Positions 51,497 through 60,759 of a stretch of 64,000 nt of DNA are shown in pieces; the stretch's first letter is position 1, and each line of letters opens with the position of its first letter. Source of the DNA: Labilibaculum sp041595635 (GTDB lineage Bacteria; Bacteroidota; Bacteroidia; Bacteroidales; Marinifilaceae); NCBI RefSeq assembly GCF_041595635.1, contig NZ_JBFHJW010000007.1:33145-97144 (forward strand), given 5' to 3'. Position numbers and translations under genes: made by a program. A model generated the notes under the pieces. That model was not told where the DNA came from, did not search any database, and saw only the letters and a list, made by a program, of their open reading frames with translations.

Positions 51497-53110
51497 TTAC
51501 TTGTACATGTTCTCGCGTTGTTCTTTGATTTTTTCACTGGAAATGTAATCATCGTAATCTATTAATTTGTCGATGGTTCCATTGGGTGTTAATTCAATTA
51601 CACGAGTGGCAATAGTTTGAATAAATTCGTGGTCATGAGAGGACATCATTACAGTACCACCAAAATTAATAAGTGAATTGTTAAAGGATTGAATGGATTC
51701 CAAATCCAAGTGATTGGTTGGTGTATCTAAAACCAAAAGATTTGCATTTTTCAACATCATTCTTGAAACCATGCAACGAACTTTTTCACCTCCCGAAAGA
51801 ACATTTGCTTTCTTGTAAATATCTTCTCCCGAGAATAGCATTTTCCCAAGATATCCACGAAGGTAAACTTCACTAGTGTCGCTGGAGTATTGTGCTAACC
51901 AATCGATTAAGGTGATGGGTTCTTCGAAGAATTCAGTATTGTCAAGAGGCAAATAGGCTGGAGTAATGGTAACTCCCCATTCGTAATTTCCACTGTCTGC
52001 CTTTTGAATTCCATTGATAATATCGAAAAGTGCTGACATGGCACGTGGATCTTTGGAAAGGAAGACTACTTTTTCTCCTTTTTCGATGGTAAATTCAACG
52101 TCTTTAAATAAAACTTCACCATCGATGCTTTTGCTTAAGCCCGAGCAAGAGAATATTTTATCTCCAGCTTCGCGTTCCTGCTGAAAAATAATTCCAGGGT
52201 AACGACGCGTAGAGGCTTCTATATCGGCAATATTCAGTTTATCAATCATTTTCTTTCTGGAAGTTGTTTGCTTCGATTTGGCAACATTGGCGCTGAATCG
52301 GGCAATAAATTCCTGAAGTTCTTTCTTCTTTTCTTCGGCTTTCTTGTTTTGATTTGCCTGCTGGCGCGCAGCTAACTGGCTTGATTCGTACCAGAAAGTG
52401 TAGTTTCCTGAGAACATTTTCACTTTTCCATAATCGATATCCACAATATCGGTACAAACTGAATCTAAAAAGTGACGGTCATGCGATACTACAATTACTG
52501 TATTTTCGAAATTGGCCAAATAATTTTCCAACCACATTACTGTTTCAAGGTCAAGATCATTGGTTGGCTCATCAAGAAGTAGGTTGTCTGGGTTTCCAAA
52601 AAGAGCTTGTGCTAATAATACACGAACTTTCTCCTTACCACTCAATTCACTCATCAGTTTGTAATGAAATGCTTCTTTAATGCCTAAGCCGCTCAAAAGT
52701 TCAGCCGCACCACTTTCAGCATTCCAACCATCCATTTCGGCAAATTGTTCTTCCAACTCTGAGGCTTTAATACCATCAGCTTCCGAAAAATCAGGCTTTG
52801 CGTAAATTTCATTTTTTTCCTGCAATATGGCCCACAACTCTGCGTGACCCATAATTACGGTATCTAAAACTGTAAACTCATCAAATTCAAAGTGATCCTG
52901 TTTTAAAACGGCCATTCTTTCACCAGGTTCCATCATAACCGATCCGGTTGTTGAGTCTAACTCACCAGAAATGATTTTTATTAGTGTGGATTTTCCCGCA
53001 CCATTGGCACCGATAACTCCGTAGCAGTTTCCGGGTGTGAATTTTATATTAACATCCTGAAAGAGAGGTTTTTTGCCAAATTGAATAGATAAATTTGAAA
53101 CTGAAATCAT
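51497..53110 (-). CDS. ABC-F family ATP-binding protein with degenerate second ATPase domain
   Basis: A 537-residue soluble tandem ABC protein of the ABC-F type, which act on ribosomes. NBD1 is complete: GANGAGKS (about 34-41), the signature LSGKEK (about 156-161) and LLLDEPTNDLD (about 177-187). NBD2 has no Walker A motif; the corresponding place reads LSKDPRAM (about 351-358). Its Walker B ends LVLDTPTNHLD with Thr 463 in place of the catalytic Glu. NBD2 keeps LSGGEK (about 438-443). A linker rich in Lys and Glu (about 245-300) matches the P-site tRNA-interaction motif. Asymmetric NBDs suggest hydrolysis at a single site. Similar sequences seem widespread in Bacteroidota. Confidence 0.9.
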   Translation of the reverse strand: MISVSNLSIQFGKKPLFQDVNIKFTPGNCYGVIGANGAGKSTLIKIISGELDSTTGSVMMEPGERMAVLKQDHFEFDEFTVLDTVIMGHAELWAILQEKNEIYAKPDFSEADGIKASELEEQFAEMDGWNAESGAAELLSGLGIKEAFHYKLMSELSGKEKVRVLLAQALFGNPDNLLLDEPTNDLDLETVMWLENYLANFENTVIVVSHDRHFLDSVCTDIVDIDYGKVKMFSGNYTFWYESSQLAARQQANQNKKAEEKKKELQEFIARFSANVAKSKQTTSRKKMIDKLNIADIEASTRRYPGIIFQQEREAGDKIFSCSGLSKSIDGEVLFKDVEFTIEKGEKVVFLSKDPRAMSALFDIINGIQKADSGNYEWGVTITPAYLPLDNTEFFEEPITLIDWLAQYSSDTSEVYLRGYLGKMLFSGEDIYKKANVLSGGEKVRCMVSRMMLKNANLLVLDTPTNHLDLESIQSFNNSLINFGGTVMMSSHDHEFIQTIATRVIELTPNGTIDKLIDYDDYISSEKIKEQRENMYK

Positions 53111-53271
53111 ATAACTACTTCCTTTAATTATTTAGGCGGCAAAATTAATGATTTTTATTTACATCTGCTTGGAATGAACGGTTAAGTTTTTGGAAAATTA
53201 AGAATAGGGCGGATCTTTCGGAAAATTTTGGTTTTAATTTGAATTTTATTCTAAGAAAGAGCGGAGGAAGA

Positions 53272-53502
53272 TTAATTTTTGTTTTCGGTGGCTGGAATGC
53301 TGAACTGGAAGGTGCTTCTAGTATCGGAATTACTCTCTAAATGAATTTCTACTTTGTTTTGCTCCATAAATTGTTTGCAAAGCATCATGTCCAAACCATT
53401 TCCTTTTTCGTCTTTGCTTTCTACAGGTGATTTCGATTGATCGATTTTGAATGGATGTGCAATTTGCTCTTTCGACATACCAATGCGACTCTGCCATAGC
53501 AA
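53272..53502 (-). pseudogene. C-terminal relic of a histidine kinase
   Basis: The 76-residue frame gives IGMSKEQIAHPFKIDQSKS, GNGLDMMLCKQFMEQN and an IHLESNSDTRSTFQFSIP end. This is the last part of a HATPase_c domain: the G1 box IGMS, a degenerate G2 box (GNGLDM where kinases have G-T-G-L-G) and the final strand. No start codon, N box, HisKA or sensor domain is present. The match begins abruptly at RIGMS (about 53478), so the gene was truncated. The remaining G2 box is itself changed. Confidence 0.75.
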
Positions 53503-53525
53503 ACCTTTGTTTCTTTCTTTAATAG

Positions 53526-53560
53526 AAATAGGATTCTTAAATCGATTAAGAATCCTATTT
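53526..53560. terminator. Terminator of the aldo/keto reductase gene
   Basis: A 15-bp perfect stem AAATAGGATTCTTAA/TTAAGAATCCTATTT with a 5-base loop lies between the convergent or relic sequences. T runs are present on the plus side; on the minus side the T run is weak. Confidence 0.6.
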
Positions 53561-53584
53561 TTATTATTAGGTGAGTGAGTTCCT

Positions 53585-54571
53585 TTATTGTAAGATATTC
53601 TGAATTTGTTCTAATTCGGAATGCTCGAAGTGCAGGTTTGCAAGACTGTCAATATTTTGATTCAGTTGATTCACCGAACTTGCACCCACCAATACCGAAG
53701 TTATGCGTTCATCTTTCAGCAGCCAGGCAATGGCCATTTGAGCCAGACTTTGTCCGCGTTTTTCAGCGATTGCATTCAGAGCAACTACCTTTTCGATTAC
53801 TTCAGGGGTAATCTGATCTTTTTGCAAGAAACCATTCGGATTGGCTGCTCTTGAACCTTCCGGAATGCCTTTGATGTATTTGTTGGTTAGCAATCCCTGC
53901 GAAAGAGGCGAGAAGGCAATGGACCCAATTCCATCTTCCTCCAGAACATCGAGTAGGCCATTTTCAACCCAACGATCGAACATGGAGTATTTGGGCTGAT
54001 GAATGAGGCAAGGTGTTCCCAGTTCGCGCAATATTCGGGAGGCTTCGCGTGTTTGATCGGCACTGTAACTCGAAATGCCAACGTACAAGGCTTTTCCCTG
54101 ACGCACAACCTGATCCAAAGCCATCATGGTTTCCTCCAGTGGCGTATCTGGGTCAGGACGATGAGAATAGAAGATGTCGACATAATCGAGACCCATTCGT
54201 TTCAGACTCTGATCCAAACTGGCAATGAGATATTTTCGGGAACCCCATTCGCCGTAAGGTCCGGGCCACATTCCATATCCTGCCTTGGTCGAGATGATCA
54301 ACTCATCGCGATATGGTTTCAGATTTTCCTTTAAAATCTTGCCAAAATTCTCTTCTGCCGAACCAGCTGGTGGTCCATAATTATTGGCCAAATCGAAATG
54401 GGTAATGCCACGATCGAATGCTTGAAAAATAATTTGTTTGAATTCTTCGTAAATATCTACATGTCCGAAATTGTGCCACAAACCTAAGGAAATTGCAGGT
54501 AGGAGTAGTCCACTTCGTCCACAGCGGCGATAAGTCATCTCATCGTATCTATTTTCTGATGCTTTGTACAT
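53585..54571 (-). CDS. Aldo/keto reductase (YghZ-like)
   Basis: A 328-residue NADPH-dependent reductase. The tetrad is visible: Asp and Tyr in HFDLANNYG (about 59-67), Lys in ISTKAGYG (about 93-100) and His in YSHRPDPDTP. FSPLSQGLLT and the C-terminal NADPH-binding QSLAQMAIAWLL with LVGASSVNQL are standard. The whole resembles YghZ, which reduces L-glyceraldehyde 3-phosphate and methylglyoxal. Substrate inferred by resemblance only. Confidence 0.9.
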   Translation of the reverse strand: MYKASENRYDEMTYRRCGRSGLLLPAISLGLWHNFGHVDIYEEFKQIIFQAFDRGITHFDLANNYGPPAGSAEENFGKILKENLKPYRDELIISTKAGYGMWPGPYGEWGSRKYLIASLDQSLKRMGLDYVDIFYSHRPDPDTPLEETMMALDQVVRQGKALYVGISSYSADQTREASRILRELGTPCLIHQPKYSMFDRWVENGLLDVLEEDGIGSIAFSPLSQGLLTNKYIKGIPEGSRAANPNGFLQKDQITPEVIEKVVALNAIAEKRGQSLAQMAIAWLLKDERITSVLVGASSVNQLNQNIDSLANLHFEHSELEQIQNILQ

Positions 54572-54664
54572 TGTTTATCTTTTTTTAAGTAGAAAAAAGT
54601 TGAGATTTTTTTCGATGCTTTTTAAAAGCAAATCGGGAAGCTAAAGGTAGTAAGCAAAAAACAA

Positions 54665-54690
54665 AAAACCACAGATTTTTCTGTGGTTTT
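54665..54690 (-). terminator. Terminator after the phosphate sensor kinase gene
   Basis: A 10-bp perfect stem AAAACCACAG/CTGTGGTTTT with a 6-base loop, 24 bases past the kinase stop, followed on the minus strand by a T run. Confidence 0.85.
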
Positions 54691-54713
54691 GAGTAAAAAA
54701 ATGTACGATTGTA

Positions 54714-56507
54714 TTACTGTCTTTTTTTCAATGAGAAAAAGAATTCTATTCCCTTGTTTTTTGGTTTTTTTACAAATATTCGGCCTTTATGGTGGCTTAC
54801 TGCATTTTTCACAATGGATAAACCTAAGCCTGTGCCACCCATTTTTCTCGAACGACCGTTATCAGCTCGATAGAATCGTTCAAAAATACGAGGAAAATGT
54901 ACTTCTTGAATGCCAACTCCGTTATCGGTAAACGAAAAGTAGTGATAGTTGCTGTCTTCGAAATAATGTTTAATCTCAATTTTACAGCCTTCTCCGGCAT
55001 ATTTTATCGAATTATCAATTAGATTTCTAAATATGGAATCTAATAATTCGGTATTTCCTTTAATTTTTAAATCGTTCGGAAAGTGGATTCCAATCTCCAT
55101 TTTTGTTTCGATTAATTTCAGTTCAAAATCAATCAACATTTCATTTAGCATTTGGTTTAAATCCACATCTTCATATGTGAAAAATTCATTGCTATCCTCA
55201 ATTTTTGTAATGAGTGAAATGTCCTGAATTAAATTCGATATACGATTTATTTGTGTACAGGAGCGTTCAATAAATTCCGATTTTTTTTCTTCATCCATGT
55301 CTGGGTTGTCCTTAATGGTTTCTAAAAATCCGGAAACAGCTGTGATTGGTGTTTTAAGTTCGTGGGCAATATTTAGAGTCATTTCCTGTTTGATAATTTT
55401 TTCATTCTCGGCTTTCGTGATGTCATTCACAGATATTTCGAAGTTTTTATCTAAGAAAATAACTACCTGAAACAGGAAAACTTTGTGCCCAATGGTAATT
55501 GTTTTTTTGCTGCTAATGATATCGATATTTGGAATGTAGTTACCGACTAGCTCTTTGCTATTTTCGTTTATAAATTCGGTAATTTCCTTTAGTTCGGGAA
55601 GTTTAAATAGTTCCTGATAATTGTGACTCGAAATATGAGCTAAATAGTTGATGTAATCGATAAAATGGCTGTTCCAAAGAATTAGATTTTTCTTTTTGTC
55701 GAAAATAGCTACTCCTTCTTGAGCAATTTGAAGGTGCATGATCAACTTTTCTTTTTCCTGACTAAGCGCCTCTTTTGTTTTGCTTAGTTTGCGATAAATT
55801 TTTACAATTTGATCGCTAATTTCACCCAATTCTGTTTTCCCAAAATTTTCATCGGGATCAATTTCTCTGTTTTGAGCTGCATTAATGGCGAATTTTCGCA
55901 ATTTAGCTATGGAGTTTCCAAAGTGTTCTGTTGCATAAATCAGAAAAATGACGGTGATAGCAAATAAGGCTAATAAAAAGTAAAAGAATAAGCTATTTGC
56001 TTTTAAAAAATCTACTACACTTTCGTTGATAGGCAAAGCTGTCCGCACAAAATAATTGTAGTAGTTTTTTGTGTAGTAGTAATACGATTCGCCTGTGGAA
56101 TCGGAGAAACGAATGTTGCTTCCTTTTTTTGAATGCAGAGCCTTTTGAATCTCAGGCCGCTGTAAGTGATTGTCTAATTTTTCAATGTCGGGAACGGAGG
56201 AATCATATTCAACTTTTCCTTTGGCCAAAATTACAGAAATACGAATGCTTTTATCGGGAATCAATAGGCGAAGAGAATCAATTTCAGAAAAATCGAGTGA
56301 TTCTATAATTTTTTTGCTGTCAATCAGTTTGTGAATTTGCTCAGTGTAAATGTCTAAGGCATATTCTAGCTTTTCCCGTTGATATATTTTTTCCTGGTTA
56401 TATTGAAATCCCCCGATAAGGAGGGAGAAGATCAGTACAATAACAAAAAAGAAGAAGAAGAGTCTTTTCTTGTATTTGGAACCGGATTTTAGAATGGATT
56501 TTTGCAT
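54714..56507 (-). CDS. phoR: Sensor histidine kinase, PhoR-like
   Basis: A 597-residue membrane kinase from the ATG at 56507 (a TTG at 56546 would overlap the regulator gene). Two transmembrane helices near 15-35 and 170-190 enclose a periplasmic domain of about 130 residues. A HAMP-like linker and PAS-like region follow. HisKA has NIAHELKTPITAVSGFLET with the phosphorylated His. HATPase boxes are NLIDNSIKYA (N), DNGVGI (G1), FERFYRAD (F) and GGTGLGLSIV (G2). Its place at the end of the pst-phoU-regulator cluster makes phosphate sensing the likely role. Confidence 0.9.
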   Translation of the reverse strand: MQKSILKSGSKYKKRLFFFFFVIVLIFSLLIGGFQYNQEKIYQREKLEYALDIYTEQIHKLIDSKKIIESLDFSEIDSLRLLIPDKSIRISVILAKGKVEYDSSVPDIEKLDNHLQRPEIQKALHSKKGSNIRFSDSTGESYYYYTKNYYNYFVRTALPINESVVDFLKANSLFFYFLLALFAITVIFLIYATEHFGNSIAKLRKFAINAAQNREIDPDENFGKTELGEISDQIVKIYRKLSKTKEALSQEKEKLIMHLQIAQEGVAIFDKKKNLILWNSHFIDYINYLAHISSHNYQELFKLPELKEITEFINENSKELVGNYIPNIDIISSKKTITIGHKVFLFQVVIFLDKNFEISVNDITKAENEKIIKQEMTLNIAHELKTPITAVSGFLETIKDNPDMDEEKKSEFIERSCTQINRISNLIQDISLITKIEDSNEFFTYEDVDLNQMLNEMLIDFELKLIETKMEIGIHFPNDLKIKGNTELLDSIFRNLIDNSIKYAGEGCKIEIKHYFEDSNYHYFSFTDNGVGIQEVHFPRIFERFYRADNGRSRKMGGTGLGLSIVKNAVSHHKGRIFVKKPKNKGIEFFFSLKKRQ

Positions 56508-56526
56508 GAAGTATCGATTAAAAGCT

Positions 56527-57216
56527 TTAATTAGAGTTTGGTTCAAAATAGTAACCGTAACCCGATTTTGTTTTAATTAATAAATGGTATTCACCTATTT
56601 TTTTTCTAATTCGTCTAACATTTACATCAACAGTTCTGTCGCCAATAGAATTGTCGTTTTCCCAGATTTTATGTATAATTTCTTCTCGGGAATAAATGCG
56701 CCCCTTTTGGCTAATGAGCAAGTGAAGTATTTCGTATTCGGTTTTTGTAAGCCCAATATCTATGTTGTTGATGGTTACTTTTTTCGAGGTAGAAATCATT
56801 TTCATCTTTTCAAATTCAAAGTTGATTTCATTTTGGGATTCTAAAAAAACACGTTTGAAGATAACATGAATTCTTGCGATGATTTCTTTTACTGAAAAAG
56901 GTTTTGCAACGTAATCGTCTGCTCCGGCAATAAATGCACTAAGCCTATCTGCTTCGCTGGTTTGTGCTGTAATAAAAATAATTGGTTTTTTTTCAAAATC
57001 AGGATTTCCGCGTATAATTTTTGCCAATTCGAGTCCTGATATTTCTCCCATCATAATATCAAGCAGAAAAAAATCATAGGTGTGAAGGTCTAGTTTAAGA
57101 GCTTTTTCGGCAGAGTAGGCTACATCCACTTCATATCCTTCCTGTTTGAGGTTTAATTGGAGGATTTCGCATAAATCCTCTTCATCATCAACGACTAATA
57201 TTTTTAAATTTTTCAT
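56527..57216 (-). CDS. phoB: OmpR-family response regulator, PhoB-like
   Basis: A 229-residue response regulator. The receiver domain has VVDDEEDLCEIL with acidic residues, the phosphorylation site DFFLLDIMMGEISG (Asp near 53), ITAQTSE and the Lys in YVAKPFS. The winged-helix output domain has GLTKTEYEILHLLISQKGRI, YSREEIIHKIW, and DRTVDVNVRRIRKKIG. The direct-repeat box upstream of pstS fits binding by such a regulator. It lies between phoU and the kinase gene. Confidence 0.92.
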   Translation of the reverse strand: MKNLKILVVDDEEDLCEILQLNLKQEGYEVDVAYSAEKALKLDLHTYDFFLLDIMMGEISGLELAKIIRGNPDFEKKPIIFITAQTSEADRLSAFIAGADDYVAKPFSVKEIIARIHVIFKRVFLESQNEINFEFEKMKMISTSKKVTINNIDIGLTKTEYEILHLLISQKGRIYSREEIIHKIWENDNSIGDRTVDVNVRRIRKKIGEYHLLIKTKSGYGYYFEPNSN

Positions 57217-57292
57217 GCTTTGGAATCTTTCCCAGGTTTTTGCTGACTATTGATTCAGTTTTAGTAAAAAATCAACATTAGAGGATTGTTTA

Positions 57293-57985
57293 TTACTTCT
57301 CCTCAGGTAAATCCTTATGTCTCAAATCAATTCCTTGCTGATAGTAAATAGATGCTTCTGCAATATTGGTGGCATTGTCGGCTATTCGTTCAATATTACC
57401 TAAAATACTGCTGAAATTTATCAGATTGAAAATTTCGGTGGGTTCGCTGCCTTTGGGTGAGTTTTTACGCACCATTCTCTTAACGATTTTCGATTGCATT
57501 TCATCAACAATCTCATCGGTTTTAAGGGTCCAAATGGCGTATTCTCGGTCACCATCCTCAAAGGAAATCAATGCTTTTCTCACCATTTTTTCACTAAGCG
57601 AAAGCATATTTAAAACCGAGTCTTTATGATTATCTGGAATGGTAGGAGGATCCATTTTATGGAAAAAACGCATCACGTTATTTAGCTGGTCTCCTATTCG
57701 CTCTACGTGTCCGATCATTCGAAAATACGATACCAAAAGGCGTAAGTCACTAGCCATAGGTTGTTGCAAACCTATGGTTTGGATAATGTTGTCGCTCATT
57801 TTAAGTTCGTATAGATCGATCTTTTCTTCGTTTCGATTAAAAGTTTCTACCAGTTTTTTATCGACATCGGCCAAACCATTGTTGGTCACTTCATCCAGAA
57901 TTTCAAATTGTTCGAAAAGTAGTGATTGCATTTTTGCAAAATCATTGTCAAGCTTTTCAAATTTTTTATCTTTTTTGATGGACAT
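57293..57985 (-). CDS. phoU: Phosphate transport regulator PhoU
   Basis: A 230-residue protein with a PhoU fold of two three-helix bundles. Metal-site-type motifs are ERIGDQLNNVMRF in the first and ERIADNATNIAEA in the second, which are the E/D-x3-D repeats expected. In PhoU systems it restrains PhoR and the Pst transporter under phosphate sufficiency. It follows pstB in the operon. Confidence 0.92.
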   Translation of the reverse strand: MSIKKDKKFEKLDNDFAKMQSLLFEQFEILDEVTNNGLADVDKKLVETFNRNEEKIDLYELKMSDNIIQTIGLQQPMASDLRLLVSYFRMIGHVERIGDQLNNVMRFFHKMDPPTIPDNHKDSVLNMLSLSEKMVRKALISFEDGDREYAIWTLKTDEIVDEMQSKIVKRMVRKNSPKGSEPTEIFNLINFSSILGNIERIADNATNIAEASIYYQQGIDLRHKDLPEEK

Positions 57986-58036
57986 TATATGTGAGTTTGT
58001 ATTGTTAGTAAAAAATTCATTTGAAATGATTAAAAA

Positions 58037-58894
58037 TCAACCAAATTTACCAGTTAAATATTCTTCTGTTCGTTTGTCTTTTGGCATGGTAAACATTTGT
58101 TTTGTTTTTCCATATTCAACCAATTCACCCAGGTACATAAACATCGAGTAATCTGATATCCTGGCTGCTTGCGACATGTTATGTGTTACCAGAACGATGG
58201 TGAAATCTTTTTTTAATTTTACCAATAGATCTTCTATGATAGAAGTTGCAATAGGATCCAGAGCTGAAGTGGGTTCATCTAAAAGAATGATATCGGGCGT
58301 GTAGGCTAACGCTCTGGCAATGCACAATCGTTGCTGTTGTCCGCCTGAAAGAAAGGTTCCTTTATTGTGCAATGAATCTTTTACCTCGCTCCATAATCCT
58401 ACTTCGCGCAAAGATCGTTCTACAATTTGATCTTTTTCTTTGCGCTTTAGCTTGATTCCATTTAAAAGATAGCCTGCAATTACATTGTCGTAAATACTCA
58501 TGGTTGGAAAAGGATTTGGACGCTGAAAAACCATTCCAATTTTTCGTCTAAGGAGAATAGGATTCATTTTATAGATATCTTCTTCGCCCAAATAAACAGA
58601 TCCTTTATTGTGTGTATCGGGATAAAGTTCGTGCATTCGGTTCATGGCTCTAAGTAAGGTACTTTTACCACAACCCGAAGGCCCCATAATTGCAGTGATC
58701 TTATTTTTAGCAATTCCTGCTGATACATTATTAATGGAATATTTGTTGCCTCCATAGGAAACGGATAAGTTGTCGATATTTAAAATGGGTGATCCTATTT
58801 TTTCTATTGGGTTTTGCATCATATTATTGACTTTGAACTCTTGTTCTCTAGTAATTTTCTTAACTTCTTTGTTTTCTAATACTGTACTTTCCAT
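58037..58894 (-). CDS. pstB: Phosphate ABC transporter ATP-binding protein
   Basis: A 285-residue ATPase. Walker A GPSGCGKST (about 74-82), Q-loop VFQRPNPFPTMSIYDNV, signature LSGGQQQRL and Walker B ILLDEPTSALDP are all canonical PstB. The first ATG at 58894 overlaps pstA by 19 bases and adds a short N-terminal leader (about 25 residues) compared with typical PstB; Met 26 (MQNPIE) is an alternative start. Confidence 0.95.
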   Translation of the reverse strand: MESTVLENKEVKKITREQEFKVNNMMQNPIEKIGSPILNIDNLSVSYGGNKYSINNVSAGIAKNKITAIMGPSGCGKSTLLRAMNRMHELYPDTHNKGSVYLGEEDIYKMNPILLRRKIGMVFQRPNPFPTMSIYDNVIAGYLLNGIKLKRKEKDQIVERSLREVGLWSEVKDSLHNKGTFLSGGQQQRLCIARALAYTPDIILLDEPTSALDPIATSIIEDLLVKLKKDFTIVLVTHNMSQAARISDYSMFMYLGELVEYGKTKQMFTMPKDKRTEEYLTGKFG

Positions 58895-59769
58895 CTTTTA
58901 GCGATTGTTTTTGCGGTGAGATTTAAACCTAAAATTAAAATCAGCAAGAAGAGGGAAGCACTCCAAATCATGCCTACTAAGTTGGGATCGTTATAGAATT
59001 CCCATACTAAAAGAGGAACAGCACTCGATGGCTGAGTAATGTTAGTGCTGATAGCTGCACTTCCTAAGGCTGTTAGCATAAGTGGGGCTGTTTCGCCTGC
59101 TATTCTTGATATTCCAAGAATCACACCAGTTAAAATACCACTAATTCCCGAAGGAAGAATTACTTTTAGCATGGTTTTGTGATAAGGAACACCAAGGGAT
59201 AGAGCTGCTTCTTTTAGGCTTCCAGGAATCATTTTTAAGGTTTCTTCGGTTGATCGAACAATAGAGGGAAGCATCATAATAGCCAGAGCTACACTTCCTG
59301 CTAAGGCTGAAAATCCTCCAGTAATTGGTTTCACAATCCAGATGTACCCAATAACTCCTAACACAATAGAGGGAACTCCTTGTAGCATGTCAACAATGAA
59401 GCGAACGATGCCTGCAAATGTGCCTTTTGAATTTTCGGCTAGGTACATTCCGCAGATAATTCCAAGCGGAATAGCTATTAAAGATGCTGCACCCACAATT
59501 AGTAAAGTACCGACAATTCCATTGGCAATACCTCCAGGAATAATCTCGTTATTTTGCACTGCAACCATTGCTTCCATGGTGTCGGGTGCTACTTTATAAA
59601 AGAAACTGAGATTGATTTGTTTGTATCCCTTTTTTATCAATTCGAAAAGAATCAGGAAAAGAGGAACACTTGACAGGAAGGCTAAGAAGATAAGCGTGTA
59701 GGTGAATAGCTTATCTTTTAGTAATCGCCTGTTCAGGCTTGAGTTAGATATCTCGGTAGATTTATTCAT
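58876..59769 (-). CDS. pstA: Phosphate ABC transporter permease PstA
   Basis: A 297-residue inner-membrane permease with about six helices. Family motifs are GGIANGIVGTLLIVGAASLI, AIPLGIICGMYLAENS, then the EAA loop KEAALSLGVPYHKTMLKVIL and PSGISGILTGVILGISRIAG. The C-terminal half ends with a hydrophobic segment before KTIAKRWK. Overlaps pstB. Confidence 0.95.
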   Translation of the reverse strand: MNKSTEISNSSLNRRLLKDKLFTYTLIFLAFLSSVPLFLILFELIKKGYKQINLSFFYKVAPDTMEAMVAVQNNEIIPGGIANGIVGTLLIVGAASLIAIPLGIICGMYLAENSKGTFAGIVRFIVDMLQGVPSIVLGVIGYIWIVKPITGGFSALAGSVALAIMMLPSIVRSTEETLKMIPGSLKEAALSLGVPYHKTMLKVILPSGISGILTGVILGISRIAGETAPLMLTALGSAAISTNITQPSSAVPLLVWEFYNDPNLVGMIWSASLFLLILILGLNLTAKTIAKRWKVQY

Positions 59770-59788
59770 ACTATTGATCTGAATCGGG

Positions 59789-60643
59789 TTAAGCCGATAA
59801 TTTTTTCATTATAAATTTTCCCAGGTAGTTCACAATTCCTGTTATTACAAACAGAAGTAAACCGATTTCAACCAGAGAAGTGTATTTTAATCCTTCGGCC
59901 TCGCCAAACTGATTGGCAATTAAACTGGCCATGGTGTTGCCCAAATCGAAAATACCTGTTGGTATCTTGTTGGAATTTCCGATGAGCATGGTTACAGCCA
60001 TGGTTTCTCCAATGGCTCTTCCCAGGGCAAGAATGTAACCTGCAAATATTCCTGATCCGGCATTGGGAATAATCACTGTTTTAACAACTTCGAATCGGGT
60101 GGCTCCTAATGAGTAGGCTGCCTCTTTTAGGCTTCCTGGAACCATGGATATAACCTCCGATCCTAAAGAGGATGCGTAAGGAATTATCATGATGGCCAAT
60201 ACGATGGAGGAGGTGAAAATACCAAAGCCTTGTGCATTTAATCCTAAATCGGCAATGACAGGACGTAAGGCGTAAAAACCCCATAAACCATATACTACGG
60301 AAGGAATTCCTGCCAAAAGATCCACTACGGATCGTAAAAAAGAAGGTAGTTTCCCATTTTTGAAGTATTCGCCTAAAAATAATGAGATAGAAAAGGCGAA
60401 TGGAAAGGTAAAAAGGAGGGCTAGAATAGAGGTAACTAGCGTTCCTATAATAAAGGGGAGAGCTCCGTAAGATTCTCTTCCTTCGGTTGGATTCCACTCC
60501 GAAGAGTAAATAAATCCAAACCCAAATTCTTTAAATGATGGGATAGACCCAATAAATAAAGTAGCTACAATTCCAATAGCTATCAGAACTATTAAAATGC
60601 CACTTCCAACTAATAGGTATCGAAATAATTTTTCGCTGTTCAT
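59789..60643 (-). CDS. pstC: Phosphate ABC transporter permease PstC
   Basis: A 284-residue permease with about six helices. The N-terminal part lacks the usual longer leader. Conserved blocks are SSEWNPTEGRESYGALPFII, the GTLVTSILALLFTFPFAFSI region, LLAGIPSVVYGLWG and the EAA loop KEAAYSLGATRFEVVKTVII, then AGSGIFAGYILALGRAIGET. Forms the channel with PstA. Confidence 0.95.
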   Translation of the reverse strand: MNSEKLFRYLLVGSGILIVLIAIGIVATLFIGSIPSFKEFGFGFIYSSEWNPTEGRESYGALPFIIGTLVTSILALLFTFPFAFSISLFLGEYFKNGKLPSFLRSVVDLLAGIPSVVYGLWGFYALRPVIADLGLNAQGFGIFTSSIVLAIMIIPYASSLGSEVISMVPGSLKEAAYSLGATRFEVVKTVIIPNAGSGIFAGYILALGRAIGETMAVTMLIGNSNKIPTGIFDLGNTMASLIANQFGEAEGLKYTSLVEIGLLLFVITGIVNYLGKFIMKKLSA

Positions 60644-60669
60644 AAGTTTTGAGCGCTTCCTGTAAAATG

Positions 60670-60740
60670 AGAGCTTGCTTCCGATTCAGTCTGGAGAACT
60701 TTTTTATTGCAAGAATAAAAGTAAATCAGAAGCAAGCTCT
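60670..60740 (-). promoter_or_regulatory. Long intercistronic hairpin between pstS and pstC
   Basis: AGAGCTTGCTTC and GAAGCAAGCTCT pair perfectly (12 bp), and after one mismatch GATT/AATC add four more, around a 37-base loop. It lies 20 bases after the pstS stop and 27 bases before the pstC start. No strong T run follows on the minus strand, so it may be a partial terminator or a 3'-protecting stem. Confidence 0.7.
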
Positions 60741-60759
60741 GTATGAAATGAATCAGTAT

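Noticed and set aside
53999..54334. Overlapping plus-strand ORFs of 71-111 codons in the aldo/keto reductase gene
   Set aside because: They lie opposite conserved reductase motifs and reflect relaxed stop density on the reverse strand.
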